Translations under genes and position numbers: made by a program
Shown: one piece after another, positions 52,525 to 64,000 of the stretch
How the letters are laid out: each line of letters begins with the position of its first letter
How positions within the stretch are numbered: the first letter of the stretch is position 1
Notes under the pieces: model-generated
The model's database searches: none
What the model saw: only the letters and a program-made list of their open reading frames with translations
Told to the model about the DNA's origin: nothing
Assembly (NCBI GenBank): GCA_029204225.1
Contig: CM055102.1
Span: 43,514,476-43,578,475, forward strand
Length of the DNA: 64,000 nt
Direction: 5' to 3'
Origin: Diphasiastrum complanatum
Lineage: Eukaryota > Streptophyta > Lycopodiopsida > Lycopodiales > Lycopodiaceae

Positions 52525-55125
52525 GTTGCAGCGGATCGCGATCCAAAAGGATTTCGATCCGGATCGCGCGTTCCGGATCGCTTGCGTTATGGGACCAAAA
52601 CCGTTGTCCCGGAACGCGAAAAAAATTTCAAATTTTTTTATGTGGGACGCGAGCAGGCAGCCACATAAAAAAAATTTGGCTTGTGAGAGTTGGAGAGTGA
52701 GAGAGAGCAAAGGTGAGGCGATGGTGGATTGTGGGCAGCGTGGAGCATCGATCCGTGCGTGATCAAGACGGTGGAAGCGACGAGGTGGTGGCATTTGTCT
52801 CCAAAACGATTTTAGGTAAGTTTTGAGTTCAAACCTTGGTACCTCATAGAATGAGCTGTAGGCAACGTAATGAAGTGGTTTTTGGTTTCAAATCATCTGT
52901 ATTGAACCCCACAGACATGCTCATGCTGTTAGTTTTTCCCATTTTTGCTTGTATCAAAGGATATGAATCTCATGCCCCTTTTCCGTGTGTTTTTGACTCT
53001 TTTTGCAAACTAGCTTATAATCATCTGATTGAGGTGCAATTTTAGGCTAAACTGTGTTTCTTCATGCCCTCAAAAATTCTTGTGCTATTAGTTTCGGTTT
53101 TTATCGCTTCCAGAGAAAGTTTTCGGTGGCATGTCCAAATCACATGCGTTTTAGGGTTTAGGGTTGATATTCGCATCAATCCGAAAGTTGTTGCTACCAA
53201 CATAATACTGACATGTGATTGTTTGCTTCCTCTTTTGCAAGTTTGATATATTGGCTGAGTCACACGATCTGATACATTGACAGATTCACACAATGTCGGT
53301 CCTTGGTAGAGGCGTTTGGTCAGAGGTAGAGTTGACAGAGGGGGATGTGGCTACGCACCAGGGATCTGGTGCCCGCAGATGGAGATGCCTGCATTGTGGC
53401 GGCATCTTTACTGGTTTTCTTACCAGGGTTAGGGCCCATTTGCTACGACTCACCAGGCCAGATGGGCGGGGGATGGGCATATCCATTTGCCCTCGCATAT
53501 CAGATGCAGAGGTGGAGAGATTGATGGACACATACGGGCGTGACGGTACATCTCTTGTTTGAGACCATCTCAGAGTGCTGTTCATGGGTCAGTGGCAGGA
53601 GCAGGGACTAGAGCAGGTTTGGGACATGGTGCAGGTGTAGGGTCTAGAGCAGAGATGCAGAGGCAGGGCCTAGTCACATGGGGGGAGATATTCCTAGAGT
53701 GTCCAGCACACATGCAGCCTCTCATCCAGTTGTTCCTTCAGCAGCAGGTCCATCTCGTCCAGTGTTGTCATCAGCTGTTGACGCACCATTTACAGAGCCG
53801 GATCATGCCACAGAGGGCTGCAGCGATGCAGCAGGCGATGCTCCACAGTCAGACACACCTTCAACACGCCCATCTGTTGTTACTGGTGGGCGTTCTAGAC
53901 CAGGAGAGTCCTCTGTGCAACAGAGAGCGGTTAGGGCTAGGCAGCAGACACTGGACCGAGGCGCGTGGCAGAGACATCATCACGCCTTGTGTACCTGACG
54001 GATTGGCCAGCTGTTCTATGAGTGTGGCATTCCGTTTGTTGTTGCAAACACTTGGATCTTTAGAGACACTTGCCTTCAGATAGCATCAGCTGATTCGTCA
54101 TGGAGGCCTCCGAGGAGAGAGGCATTGCGCACGACCATGCCACGACAGGAGGAGGAGACCATCACACGGGAGCTGAGCTCCATCCGCACAGCGTGGCAGA
54201 CGTAAGAATTTTTTGCTACTCTTTACCACTTCATTTGTTTCACTCTACAAATTACCACAATGTTTGCAAGTGCACATGTCTAAGAAATGTTGTATTTTTG
54301 CAGATATGGATGCTTCGATATTGAGCGATGGATGGACTGACACTCGTCGACGATCTGTCGTCAATATCCTAGTGTCTTGCCTACTTGGCACAGTCTTCCT
54401 ACGAGGCGTGGATGCTACTCGAGCTGGTGGAGCCATCACGGCCGAGTTCATCTATGAGGTAGTGATCTCTGTAGTGCAGAAGATTGGGGCAGAGCATGTG
54501 GTTCAAGTTGTCACAGACAACGGCTCGAATTACAGATCGATGGGAGAGATGGTGACGAGGGAGCACCCGAGCATTGTGTGGACCCCGTGTGCTACACATT
54601 GCATCAACCTTCTCATTCAAGACATGGTTGCACTTCCATGGATTCGCGAGGTACAATTTTCGTCACTTTGTAAAGCATTTTGCACTTGTCAATTATTCCA
54701 GGCCCCTAATCTCTTTTAGCTTCTAACAATTTTTTGTTTAATGTTTGTCTTGTAGCTCACCTCTCAGGCCATGCGCATAGTGAAGTTCGTCACCAAAAAG
54801 AGGCGCGTGCTAACATTGTTCCGTACGTTCTCTCGGCTGGACCTAAAGAAGCCAGCACCCACTCGCTTTGCCTTCTTTTTCCTGGTTCTTGAGCGACTAT
54901 GCGTCTTGCGAGATCATTTGCGGAGGATGGTATCCAGTGAGGCATTTGATGAGTTCAGGGATTGCACGACAGAGACAGTGTTCTTCCAGGCCATAGTCTT
55001 TGGAGAGGACTTATGGACACGTGCGAGTGAGATTGTAGAGGTTCTTCGACCTGTCTTCTATGTGCTGCGCCTAGTAGACCGAGAGGGGTGCACTCTTGGT
55101 CTCATATACGAGTTCATGGATTTCT
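52525..55125 (+). mobile_element. hAT transposon, 5' part, relatively well preserved
   Basis: It starts near GTTGCAGCGGATCGCGATCC, followed by GATCCGGATCGCGCGTTCCG palindrome-rich subterminal sequence, then BED-finger and transposase coding sequence on the plus strand. The 3' half (hATC dimerisation region and 3' terminus) is missing: from about 55126 the sequence changes to LTR-type noncoding DNA. The element lies on the opposite strand to the WNK gene, in its upstream (intronic or 5') region. Confidence 0.7.
53293..55125 (+). pseudogene. hAT transposase, BED finger to mid-catalytic domain, truncated
   Basis: MSVLGRGVWSEVELTEGDVA begins an open frame with a BED-type finger, WRCLHCGGIFTGFLTRVRAH and LTRPDGRGMGISICP. 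After a frameshifted, low-complexity linker, IGQLFYECGIPFVVANTWIF resumes the transposase. A plausible intron at 54202-54303 precedes MDASILSDGWTDTRRRSVVN (first catalytic Asp region, DGWTD). VVQVVTDNGSNYRSMGEMV (second Asp, TDN) and VWTPCATHCINLLIQDM follow. A second intron (54651-54755) leads to TSQAMRIVKFVTKKRRVL and GCTLGLIYEFMDF, where homology stops. hAT transposases cut and paste the element; loss of the C-terminal catalytic Glu and dimer region makes this copy inactive. Confidence 0.82.
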
Positions 55126-57082
55126 CTAAAAAATCATTTTCCAACAATAGCATCCATGCATGAAATTACTCTAATCAACCTACTATACCACCCCGTACCA
55201 TGCATCCAAACATGCACACAAGTTCATCCAAACATTTTCAACACTAGAAAAATACTGAATAGTTCCACATGCATGCATACAATCAGAACATTTCGGAAAT
55301 TTTTCAAATTTTAGTCTAAAAATTGCCAAACTTCTGATGGCCATAACTTTTGCTACAGGACTCCAATTTGCTCGCTGTAAAGCACAATATAGAGGGAGTG
55401 GAGGTTAGCAAGACACTTGCCATGTCACCCTGCCACATAGGCTTCACATGTGCGAGCTATAACTGACTGAAATTGTAGTAGGAGGGCGCACTTTTTCTAG
55501 GTGATATTGCCAAAAATCCTACTCCAGCCCAACATGCATCCAATCAGAGGTTACAAGCACTCTTCTAAGGTTCATTAGAGGAGGATAGAGGCTTCCAACA
55601 GGTCCAGCAAGCAATCATAAGCTCAGATCATGCAAAAATTGCATTTATGGAGTCCTTCAACAAGCAAAACTAAGATATTGGTGCCTGAGCCCCCCAACTC
55701 CAAATTGGGTGCATGATGGCTCAAATCAGAGGCAATCCATCATATCTTTCAGCTTGTAAAAAGATCTACCAGGTTCATGACAGCATCATTACACCTCTAA
55801 AAACGTGCATGCAAAATATTAGCCATGGATTTTATGAAAACCACAAAAATATCTAAAAAACCACCAAAAAACCATGTTTTTTGACCATTTATCAATCTTT
55901 TTTGCAATTTCTTGTGGATAAAATCCACATGCAAGTGCAATCAGGCCAGATCTACTATCATTCAATTACATGCAAGCACTAAAAGTTCTGATTTTAGTCA
56001 AGCATGGTTCATATAGCCCATTTTTGGCTAAAAATCACTATCTAAGCCCCCTTTTGACATTTCAGCTAGCATGTAATCATTAGAATCAACCATAATCTGT
56101 AAAACAACAAGTACAATTCTGGAAAACGCTCAAGATCAGTAGCTTTGATGAATATCAAGTAAAAACTTTGAATTCTAGTTGAAAAATCTTAAAAAACTTC
56201 TATGGAAAAAGTCCATAATCATGACCCATAGGCTGAAAGTACATCAAGATCTGAGAAGCCACCTACTTGGAGGTCAATTCCACCACCTGGAAGCAAAAAG
56301 CAAAGAGATCCACCAAAAAGCTGCAAAACGCAAGAATCCCGACTCCACCTTCTAATTGAAGTAATCCTTAGCTCTGATACCACTATAACGATCGCCAAGT
56401 GAAGATCTTCTCAAATCCTGTTACATGCAACCAAAAGGACACCTGTGGAGCAAAACCACCCAACCGATAGGAAATGGCTAGTCAAAACCCTAACCACTTC
56501 ACCCCCAAGCCAAGGTGACTGCATGCAAGAGAGGAGAGGATTCTGGCTTCTCAAATCAAAAAATACAATGAGGAGATGGGCGAGTTCCACAAGGTTAAAT
56601 GATCTCCAAAAGCTAGAGAATATTCCCTCTAGGATCCCTCAAAAGCATTTGCACAAAAGCAGTCAATCACCATGCAAAAGCTCCATAGGTCCAATTAGGG
56701 TACTTGGGCCCTCACAAGATTATTAATTACATTACCGGCCTAGCAGAGATTTCTCGAATGTTTTTACAAATTAGCAGCTTCCTAAGTAGTTCTTTTGTAT
56801 TCCCAACAAGCTCTTACAAACTTTTTCCAATCTAAAACCTGTAGCAAAAGTTATGATGTATTTTGACAAACTTTTTTTCAAAATTTTCAGGTCTACATTT
56901 GTTTTAGATCTAAAAATCCTAATTTCTGGCTCCGATGGTGGCAAATGCTCCGTATCCACCAGTGAATCATTGTAGGGCTTCAATCCCCCCCTTTCTCCTC
57001 CAAAATTTCCCAAGAAAATGAAGAAAAAAGAGGTTTTTCTTCACTTTTTCTCTCTAGAACGGGACTCTCTCTCTAAAACGAG
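55126..57082 (-). other. LTR-retroelement leader relics
   Basis: A noncoding stretch contains, on the minus strand, a primer site TGGTATCAGAGC at 56371-56382 and leader-like sequence. CATAACTTTTGCTACAGG (55342-55359) recurs inverted at 56838-56855. No gag or pol was found. It appears to have truncated the hAT element at about 55126. Confidence 0.4.
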
Positions 57083-57094
57083 GCTCTGATACCG
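57083..57094 (-). other. Primer-binding site variant
   Basis: The minus strand reads CGGTATCAGAGC, two bases after an LTR ending TTGTGACA. It is a one-base variant of the initiator tRNA-Met site. Confidence 0.55.
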
Positions 57095-57096
57095 AT

Positions 57097-57578
57097 TGTC
57101 ACAAGCAAGCCTCTCCAAGCTCGTGAATCCTAGAAGGCCAGTGTGTAGAATGAACCTCCCAACCATAGGCACCCTCTCTATGAGTCTTGCTACCTGCTCT
57201 TTCTGTCAAGTCACACATGGCATCCAGCAATGGGTGATCAGTCCACTTGGCATGCATGCAACATGCGACCTGCGACCTGTGACCTATGAATACTAACCCA
57301 TAGGGTACCACCCCCATGCCCCGCCAAAGACCTATGACCCGCCTGGTTACTTCGGTTAGCATCTCGTCACTGACGGCTAGGATCCCGAAGTTCACAATTC
57401 ACCACATCTCTAACAACTTGTCAGGCAGGCAGTCACATCGGGTCACTGCCTGTGATGCACCGGTCCCATCTCGGGACAGACGTCCACTCCGGTCACTAGC
57501 CTTTGCCGATACTTGGCCTCAGGCACTCTAGTAACCGGCCGTGCCGAGGTCATGCTAGAGCGAGACTGGGCTCTAACA
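57097..57578 (-). repeat. 5' LTR of an LTR element (leader at 56.7-57.1 kb)
   Basis: Minus strand: TGTTAGAGCCCAG start and TTGTGACA end, followed two bases later by the primer site. 482 bp and GC-rich compared with its surroundings. No 3' partner is seen. Confidence 0.55.
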
Positions 57579-57769
57579 ATATGCATGACGTGTCTCCTAC
57601 TAGATTCAGTTGTGGCCCCACGTGGACCAAGTGTCCTACTTCACCTACTTGTTAAATATACATAAGAAGTGTTTACAATGTATTTAGTAAATACCCCAGT
57701 GCAATATGCATAACTTACAAATCTCAAATATACAAGGCCAAAAGGGGTAAATAGGTGTTTATTTCAACA
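57579..57769 (-). repeat. Truncated 3' LTR of copia H
   Basis: Minus strand: it starts TGTTGAAATAAACACC just after the polypurine tract AAAGGGGGTT (57770-57779). It is cut at 57578 by the neighbouring LTR, suggesting insertion of that element into this LTR. Confidence 0.5.
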
Positions 57770-57779
57770 AACCCCCTTT

Positions 57780-60080
57780 GATGGCTATTTCATTTGCACT
57801 AACACCTAGCATTTGTCCAAATTCTCTTTACTAAGTAAGAGCTTTAGTAAAGATGTCTGCTACTTGGTCATTAGTGTCAAAATAAACCAGCAAATTTCAC
57901 CACTTTGGACCATCTCTCCTATGTAGTGTTGAGCCACCTCAATATGCTTCAGAACGAGCATGATACATGCGACCCCTGGCCAACTCTACCTCTCACAATA
58001 AAGAGTGATCGGATCTACCTTTTAATGAACTCACTTGTGCCCATATTCTCGTGTTCTTCCACATCAAGGATCATGTACCAACTTATAATCCTCTTCTTGT
58101 TGGTAAGATCGTAAAGTACGTAGGCCCCAAAAGATACAAATAGACGACTTTGCATTCAATTTTTTCCTATCACACTTGGGGAAATGAGCGTAAGTCGTAC
58201 AACCAAACACAGGCAAAGCTCCCACCTTCCTCTTGAGTCCTTCCTTCCATAGCTCTCATTGGAGTTTGGTTCAAAAGAAAGACAATTATATGAAGTATTT
58301 CAGCCTAGAAAGAGTTTAGAAACCTCTTTGCTTAGAGAATGATACGTGCACACTCAACAATGGATCAATTCAATGACTTCTCCTACATTCTACTCACCAC
58401 CATTTGACGTAAGCATCTTAATTATCTTCTCTATTTGGTTTTCCACCAAAGCCTTGAATAACTTGAAGTACTTGACAACTTCAAAATCTTGCCTCAGGAC
58501 ATATACCCAAACTTTCCTCGAGAAATCATCTAGAAGGTCATTATAATTATATGCCCCCTTGCAAACCTAGTTTGGGTTGGTCCCCACAAATCCGAAATGG
58601 ACTAACTCAAGTATCTCCTTCGCCATGATAGTGCCTCCCTTAGCCAATTTTTGCGGTTGTTGCTTTCCCAAAGCACAAGGCTGCCTCACAAATTAATGGG
58701 TTGGGCTTGACTAATGGAAGCCCTTTTTGTCTTTGACAAAAAAAGCTGAATCATCAAATTCGACTTTTATGTTTCACTTGGTGATAGTACCAATTGAAAG
58801 AAAGTTCTTTGCCAGCCCTAGTACAACAAAGATAGTCTTGATGACCTTTACCTCTATTGATGAAAACCTGACTACAATATGCCCTTGCCCTTGACTGACG
58901 TGTAGAATTGTCACCAAAGCACACCTATTCATCGCTTAACTCTTCAAAGGAACTGAACCATGTGAAGAGCCCTAATTTGTGAAAGCACCAAAGTCAATGT
59001 ACCAACCACCATGGGTAGTTTGTGTACCCAATGCATCAAAGGAAAGCTCCATTTGCCTTGGATCTTCCTACTCCTCCTTTGCAAGTCCATCAGCATAGTT
59101 CCCAAATTGCTTTTTCGATTTTTTTAATCAGCTTGCTTGTTTTGTACTCAAAAGCAAAATGGCCATACTTCTTGGAATGGTTGCAAATACCTTTCCTCCA
59201 ACCACCATGGGTAGTTTGTGTACCCAATGCATCAAAGGAAAGCTCCATTTGCCTTGGATCTTCCTACTCCTCCTTTGCAAGTCCATCAACATAGTTCCCA
59301 AATTGCTTTTTCGATTTTTTTAATCAGCTTGCTTGTTTTGTACTCAAAAGCAAAATGGCCATACTTCTTGGAATGATTGCAAATACCTTTCCTTCAAGAT
59401 GTAGATGGGGAGCTCAAGGCCTGGCCTTCTAACACTTGCAAATTGTCCATCAATGCTCAAGATCATATGAGGAGCCTTTCTATTTTCCTTTACCTTCCTT
59501 CTTGTCTTTGGCAAACTGCTACTTCTTCTTACAAGCGAAGGTGTGCTCCTGGTAACCCTCCCTGTATAAGAGTTTCACCCTCCTCATTTTCTCCTATCCA
59601 TATAACACTTTGAAAGTAGGGATCATATCCCTAGTTGAAATCATCATCACATAAATTTGAAAACCGCTCAAGCTATTCAAAACTACAAATCCCTATCTAC
59701 AACACACTCTCCAACAACTACAAGCTAGCATCGAACATCCTAAATCCTTGTGAGATGATCAATGATTGAATCACCCAAATCCATCCTGAGAGAATGAAGC
59801 AAGGAGGACTAGATCAAGCTTGGGAATTTCTCAAGCCTATGTTTGAGACAACAAATACAGCCAGGTAAAGAAGGAATGATTGTTTTCTTGCAAAGAAATT
59901 GATAATTCTATGAGCTCCCTTGAACCTCTTGATGTAGTCCTTGAGATCAAGATTCGATGTAGGAACAGGTTTTCTACCTATTACTATGCCACAACATTCT
60001 TTTTCTTCCAGACTATTCTCCATCTTGAACTTCCAGACACTATAGCTAGTGCCATCAAGCTTGCTAGCTCCATAAAGCAA
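57780..60080 (-). pseudogene. Copia H polyprotein remnant (gag to integrase, plus RNase H tail)
   Basis: Minus strand from 60080: MLYGASKLDGTSYSVWKFKM and ENSLEEKECCGIVIG (Gag N-terminus), a decayed zinc knuckle CNHSKKYGHFAFEYK present twice because of a 196-bp duplication, FVVLGLAKNFLSIGTITKWN (protease end/pre-integrase), then integrase LLDDFSRKVWVYVLRQDFEV, YFKLFKALVENQIEKIIKML and a C-terminal YDLTNKKRIISWYMILD. The RT core is deleted. A short RNase H end near 57800-57970 (NDQVADIFTKAL-like) leads to the polypurine tract. Many stops and frameshifts are present. Confidence 0.72.
59002..59393. repeat. 196-bp tandem duplication in copia H
   Basis: 59002-59197 and 59198-59393 differ at about two positions (TCAGCATAG/TCAACATAG and GGTTGC/GATTGC). 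The duplication is far younger than the element it sits in. Confidence 0.92.
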
Positions 60081-60429
60081 GCCTTCAGAAAGACTCTATA
60101 TAATTAGGTTCAAAATAAAGCAAAATGAAAAAAACTAGGGTTTGGACTTTGTTACACCCTTTTGGGTTAACAAGCCAACTGACTAGTTCTAAGGTCATGG
60201 ACCTTAATGGTCAAACTATGGCCCTAGTGCTTGTCCAAGATCCACCTGGCACTTTCATTGGAGTGCCCAAGAAAAAAATGCACCCTATTTTCTTGTAAGT
60301 TGCTCTCTTAAGCACCTCAAAAGGTCAATCAAAATTGTTGAAAAATGATCCTATGATAGCTTGAGGTGTAAAACAGGGTAGGCCATATAGGCTTGAAGTT
60401 TCTATTCCATCATTTGAGGATGCGTCTCT

Positions 60430-61580
60430 AATAGAATTGTGGCGTAAAAGATTGAGACATCCCGACTTTTAAGTGTATAGATGCATTGCTTAAGAAGTTT
60501 AAAGTATTTAGATTACCTCAAGGTATCCATAGAGTAGCCAAAATTTCTCATGTTTGGGCATTTTCAAAATCACAAAACTCAAGTTGACAAGATCAACATC
60601 AAGATCAATGGAGCCTTCTACAACTCATCCATTCATATGCTCATTCTACCAAAACAACAAGCAACGGTGGATCAAGCATATTTGTTATGTTCATTGATGA
60701 CTTTAGTAGATGTACTTGAGTATATTTATTAAAAAGCGAAAAACAAGTGCTGGAGACCTTCATGCACTTCAAATCTATGGTAGAAAATTAGCTCAAGAAG
60801 AGATCAAAACATTGAGGTCGGATACTAGTCGAAACTATTATAGCACTAGGCAACTCTCACGCCCAAGGATTCCTCAATAAAATGGCATTGCTTTAAAAAA
60901 AAATAGAGCATTGTGTGAATGTGCAAAAGCTATGAGATTAGAAAAAACACTTTGACTTATTGGGGTGAAGCAAGGTAGTTTGGTAGAGTCCAAAATCTAT
61001 TGACATCGTAAATGATAACGAGGATAAATTGTAAGCATCTCCTACAACTACGTTAAGAAGATCATCTAGGGAGACTAAAGCTCCTTCTAGGCTTAATTAT
61101 GTTGAAAAAGGCAAGCAAGTTCTTATAAAGAGTCATTTTGCATTGAAGTCTTTTATTCTTCAAGAAGAGGAACCTCTCTTCTTTGAAGATGCAATCCAAA
61201 AGGACGAATGGTGTGAAGCAGTGGACAAAGATTAAGAAGCTCTTATGAAAAACGAAGGTTTCGATCCTATTCCTCTTATTCAACACAATGGACTCAAGGG
61301 GGCAGCAAGGCGCTGGTTCCACACCCATCCACACACTCTCGATTGCACGTTGAGTAAATATGATCACTCTCTCTACTACTTGCTTGATGAAAACTCACTT
61401 TATGTTGATGATGTTGTACTCACAATACATAAGTTAGATTCTCACAAAAGGATTAGTCAAAGTTTTGAGAAGAGGGCCCTTCATTGTATCTTAGGGATAA
61501 AAGTATGTAGAAACAAATGTATTGTTTGTCTTATGGCAAATGAGCTTGTAATGCTTAACATTAGGAAGTTTACATCTTGA
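60430..61580 (+). pseudogene. Copia I: integrase and partial RT remnant
   Basis: Pieces in order: LWRKRLRHPDF (pre-integrase), KRKTSAGDLHALQIYGRKLA with IKTLRSDTSRNYYST (integrase core around the second Asp), KKNRALCECAKAMRLEKTL (catalytic Glu region), then SSRETKAPSRLNYVEKGKQV, DAIQKDEWCEAVDKD and EALMKN (RT entry). A deletion follows, joining to HSLYYLLDENSLYVDDVVLT with the YVDD box, SFEKRALHCILGIKV and MANELVMLNIRKF. It has stops and frameshifts. Its CECAKAM motif resembles copia C rather than copia A. Confidence 0.75.
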
Positions 61581-62400
61581 AATCCTTTATTAGATTGTAG
61601 ACTTGATATAAGAAATAGTGAAGTGTCCTATATGAACACACTAATCTCTCTATCGATTGGGATACTTTTATTAAATCTTTTGGCAAAGAAAAGTAAAGGA
61701 ATAAGAAAAGGGTTCCACCATTCACAAAAAATCTATCATCAAGAAAAAAAGTTGGATTTGAGGGGAAATGTGAAAAATGCATATCTCAACTTCTTCATGA
61801 TAGGGATCAAGCCTAAAATTTAGTATAGGCCTCATCCTACATTCAAATGTCCTTCAAAGGGGTAGCCAAGCTTGTATGAGAAGCTATATGCCACATTTAT
61901 TATGGTGCACAAACATAGAGGGCATGTGCCACATCAACCTAGGTACACTACACTCTAGATTATATAAAGGGAGGTGCACAACTTCCAAGGTTCATTATGG
62001 AGATCACATGGGGAGGAAATGGCTCAAGTTCTATGTTTCTAAGAGACCTAATTCGGGCTCCAAGGAAAGGTAAATAGAACGAATAAAGAGAAATCTTTCC
62101 ATGTTTGTATGAGTAGAGTGAGCTAAGCAAGCTCTATTGGAGATATTGAGCTAGCTTTTGTTCTTTCATCTTTGATATACTTTTAATCATCAATACAAGT
62201 TCTAAGCCTTTGAACTCAATCATCTACTCATGTTACTTGATCTTGGATACATTTGGTGTTGTGGAGATTGATTGTGTTATCATTTGTTTCTATATATCTC
62301 ATCCAGATTTTCCATTTATTGTGTGCCTTTTCTAGCATCTAATTGACCATGTCTTGAGTGAAACTTTCACACGACTCAATTGTCAAAGTTCCTACTATGG
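61581..62400. other. Probable 3' end/LTR region of copia I
   Basis: ATTATATAAAGGG near 61959 is a TATA-type element about 380 bp after the coding relic, in a position typical of an LTR promoter. Ends were not found. Confidence 0.3.
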
Positions 62401-62892
62401 TCCTTGGGGTCGCCAAATCGTGAAAGCATCTGATCAATCAATTCATTTGATCAATCAGTTTCCCCATTAAGTAAACAGTCCCTTCGTTCACTAGAGTTGT
62501 CAATCCCTTTGACTACTCACCTATCCTAGTGAGCAAACAATGCAATCGTCTACTCTAGATAGCTGTACAAACGACTATCAGAAGCTGTTGGCGAGATAAA
62601 CTGTACAGTTGTCTATTAGTGCAGTAAGTACAGTCCACTATATTAAGTGATTGATTCTTCATTCCTTACACACAGACCCAAATGATGAGCTAGCCAGCTA
62701 CTTACATGCAAAGTACATTTACATGATGGATCATTTCACAGTTCAAATGTACATTTGATAACATAAAAAACAAGTGTTGCAGCAATTATGCTACCAAAAT
62801 AATAATCAAAATCAAATGTTGAAATGACAAATAAATAGCATGGACATGAACCAGGGTGTACCAGCATTCAACAAATAATTTGTGATCTCACA

Positions 62893-63075
62893 ACTATGCT
62901 GGATGCACTTAATCATCCTAAGATAAGAACTATGTTGAATCTTGTGAATAGTCCTAAAATAGGAATTAAATTAACTACAATGACTCATCCTAAAATAAGA
63001 ACTGTGTTGGATGCAGTGAATCCTAGAATAAGATGTAGTGAATCATCCATCATAAGATAAAATCATTTTGCATGA
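62893..63075. repeat. Degenerate tandem repeat, about 36-bp unit, 5 copies
   Basis: The unit resembles CTATGTTGGATGCA-TGAATCATCCTAAAATAAGAA. Copies differ by substitutions and short deletions. Confidence 0.7.
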
Positions 63076-64000
63076 GTGAAGTGTCTTACGAAAGAACTAT
63101 GTAAACCATCCTAAGAAACCATGTTGAATGTGATAACCATCCTTGAAAATGTGATCATACAACTAAAATACTCATGAGAAAGCAAAACAAACATAATTTT
63201 GACAAGATTGCAAATTTTCAATTTTGCTGCTTCCACAAAATCTAGAAGAAGTCTAATTAGGTCATCATAGAAGTCACAAATACGCAAAAAAAAACAGGTC
63301 ACTAGCACTTAAACTGTGGTTCCAACAAATTTTGATTCTTTGTCTTTCAAATTGATTCAGAATATGAATCTCAACATTACTGTGTAAATATGCTTTTGAA
63401 TTTGTTTTTGATTCCTTCGTACCTGAATTGGCCAATAAACTAAACTTTAAGAAAAAACAACACTACAGACTTCAACTACCAAGGTGGGGCCAATCAAAAC
63501 AATTTCTAGGAGGTTCATCATCTCAACTGTAATCAAGATCTCTACGAAAGAAATTTGTCTTCCCTTCTTTCTGATCTGCGTCAAATCTCCAATCAACTTA
63601 TTGAATGAGTTATCTTGATTTGTGGAGGACAGATTGACAAAAATGACAGGTAGGCATTGAGTGTGTGTACTTTGTGTATAACATAACATCTCACCTTTTT
63701 TAGTGCAAATTCACATGTACCTAGCTGGTAGTTATAGAGAACTTATAGACTGATTCAAGATATCAAGCTTGTGTAATTTAAGCACAAAAAAACACTTCTG
63801 AAGTATCAGACCTTCATTTTTGCAATATTATTCTCATTGTGCTCCCAATTTTCTTCACTCATGTGCAAAAGAAATAAGCAGATTTAAGTAGATTATAACC
63901 GTGTTAACGATTCAAACCTTTTCTACAATTTCTTGTGTACAGATTAGGAATGGACCTTTAAATACTAGACCGAAGGCTTTTGAAAGAACTGGACATTAAT
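63076..64000. other. Noncoding
   Basis: No recognised gene or repeat; short frames only. Confidence 0.45.

Overview
The window is land-plant nuclear DNA dominated by decayed transposable elements. Evidence for a plant: the 145-residue eIF1A is of plant type, the WNK kinase exons carry the plant-type domain that follows the kinase, the retroelements use the initiator tRNA-Met primer site typical of plant Ty1/copia elements, and there are hAT, CACTA-like and Helitron-like relics plus an LRR-receptor fragment. Low gene density, nested retrotransposons and a WNK gene whose 5' exons cannot be found within more than 12 kb suggest a large, repeat-rich genome (a fern, lycophyte or gymnosperm would fit). 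The sequence alone does not fix the lineage. Only two host genes look alive: eIF1A (11146-11583, +) and the 3' part of a WNK kinase gene (49175-51451, -). Layout: 1-2000 holds a diverged direct repeat, a complete 320-bp miniature LTR element (TRIM) with target-site duplication and a tRNA-like stretch inside its LTR, and an LRR-receptor pseudogene. 2188-6317 is a broken copia element with a CACTA-like repeat block where its protease should be, followed by an antisense gypsy reverse transcriptase relic (6335-6973). 7668-7795 is a strong 128-nt foldback. 10.6-11.6 kb is eIF1A with an intron in its leader. 13.6-18.3 kb is a nest of hAT-type relics, microsatellites and GC-rich palindromic motifs. 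22.0-23.4 and 24.8-27.8 kb are two degraded copia elements. 29.5-32.0 kb is a non-autonomous LTR element (LARD-like). 33.9-35.7 kb is an antisense gypsy gag relic plus an unrecognised 190-codon frame. 36.9-39.4 kb is a diverged repeat array with an inserted 830-bp unit whose empty sites survive in neighbouring copies, followed by a long-TIR element (39433-40044). 40.5-47.4 kb packs four copia remnants around a Helitron-like relic in which PIF1-type helicase sequence is followed by an EEP-type endonuclease (44562-45770). 49.2-51.5 kb is WNK. 52.5-55.1 kb is a second, better preserved hAT element whose 5' end shares a 20-bp terminal-like sequence (19/20) with one 38 kb away. 55.1-61.6 kb contains LTR relics and two more copia pseudogenes, one with a 196-bp tandem duplication. 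The rest (61.6-64 kb) is noncoding. Candidate new systems are the TRIM with a tRNA-like LTR and the helicase-endonuclease relic. All transposon proteins here are broken by stops, frameshifts or deletions, so none is expected to be active as it stands, with the possible exception of parts of the hAT element at 53-55 kb.
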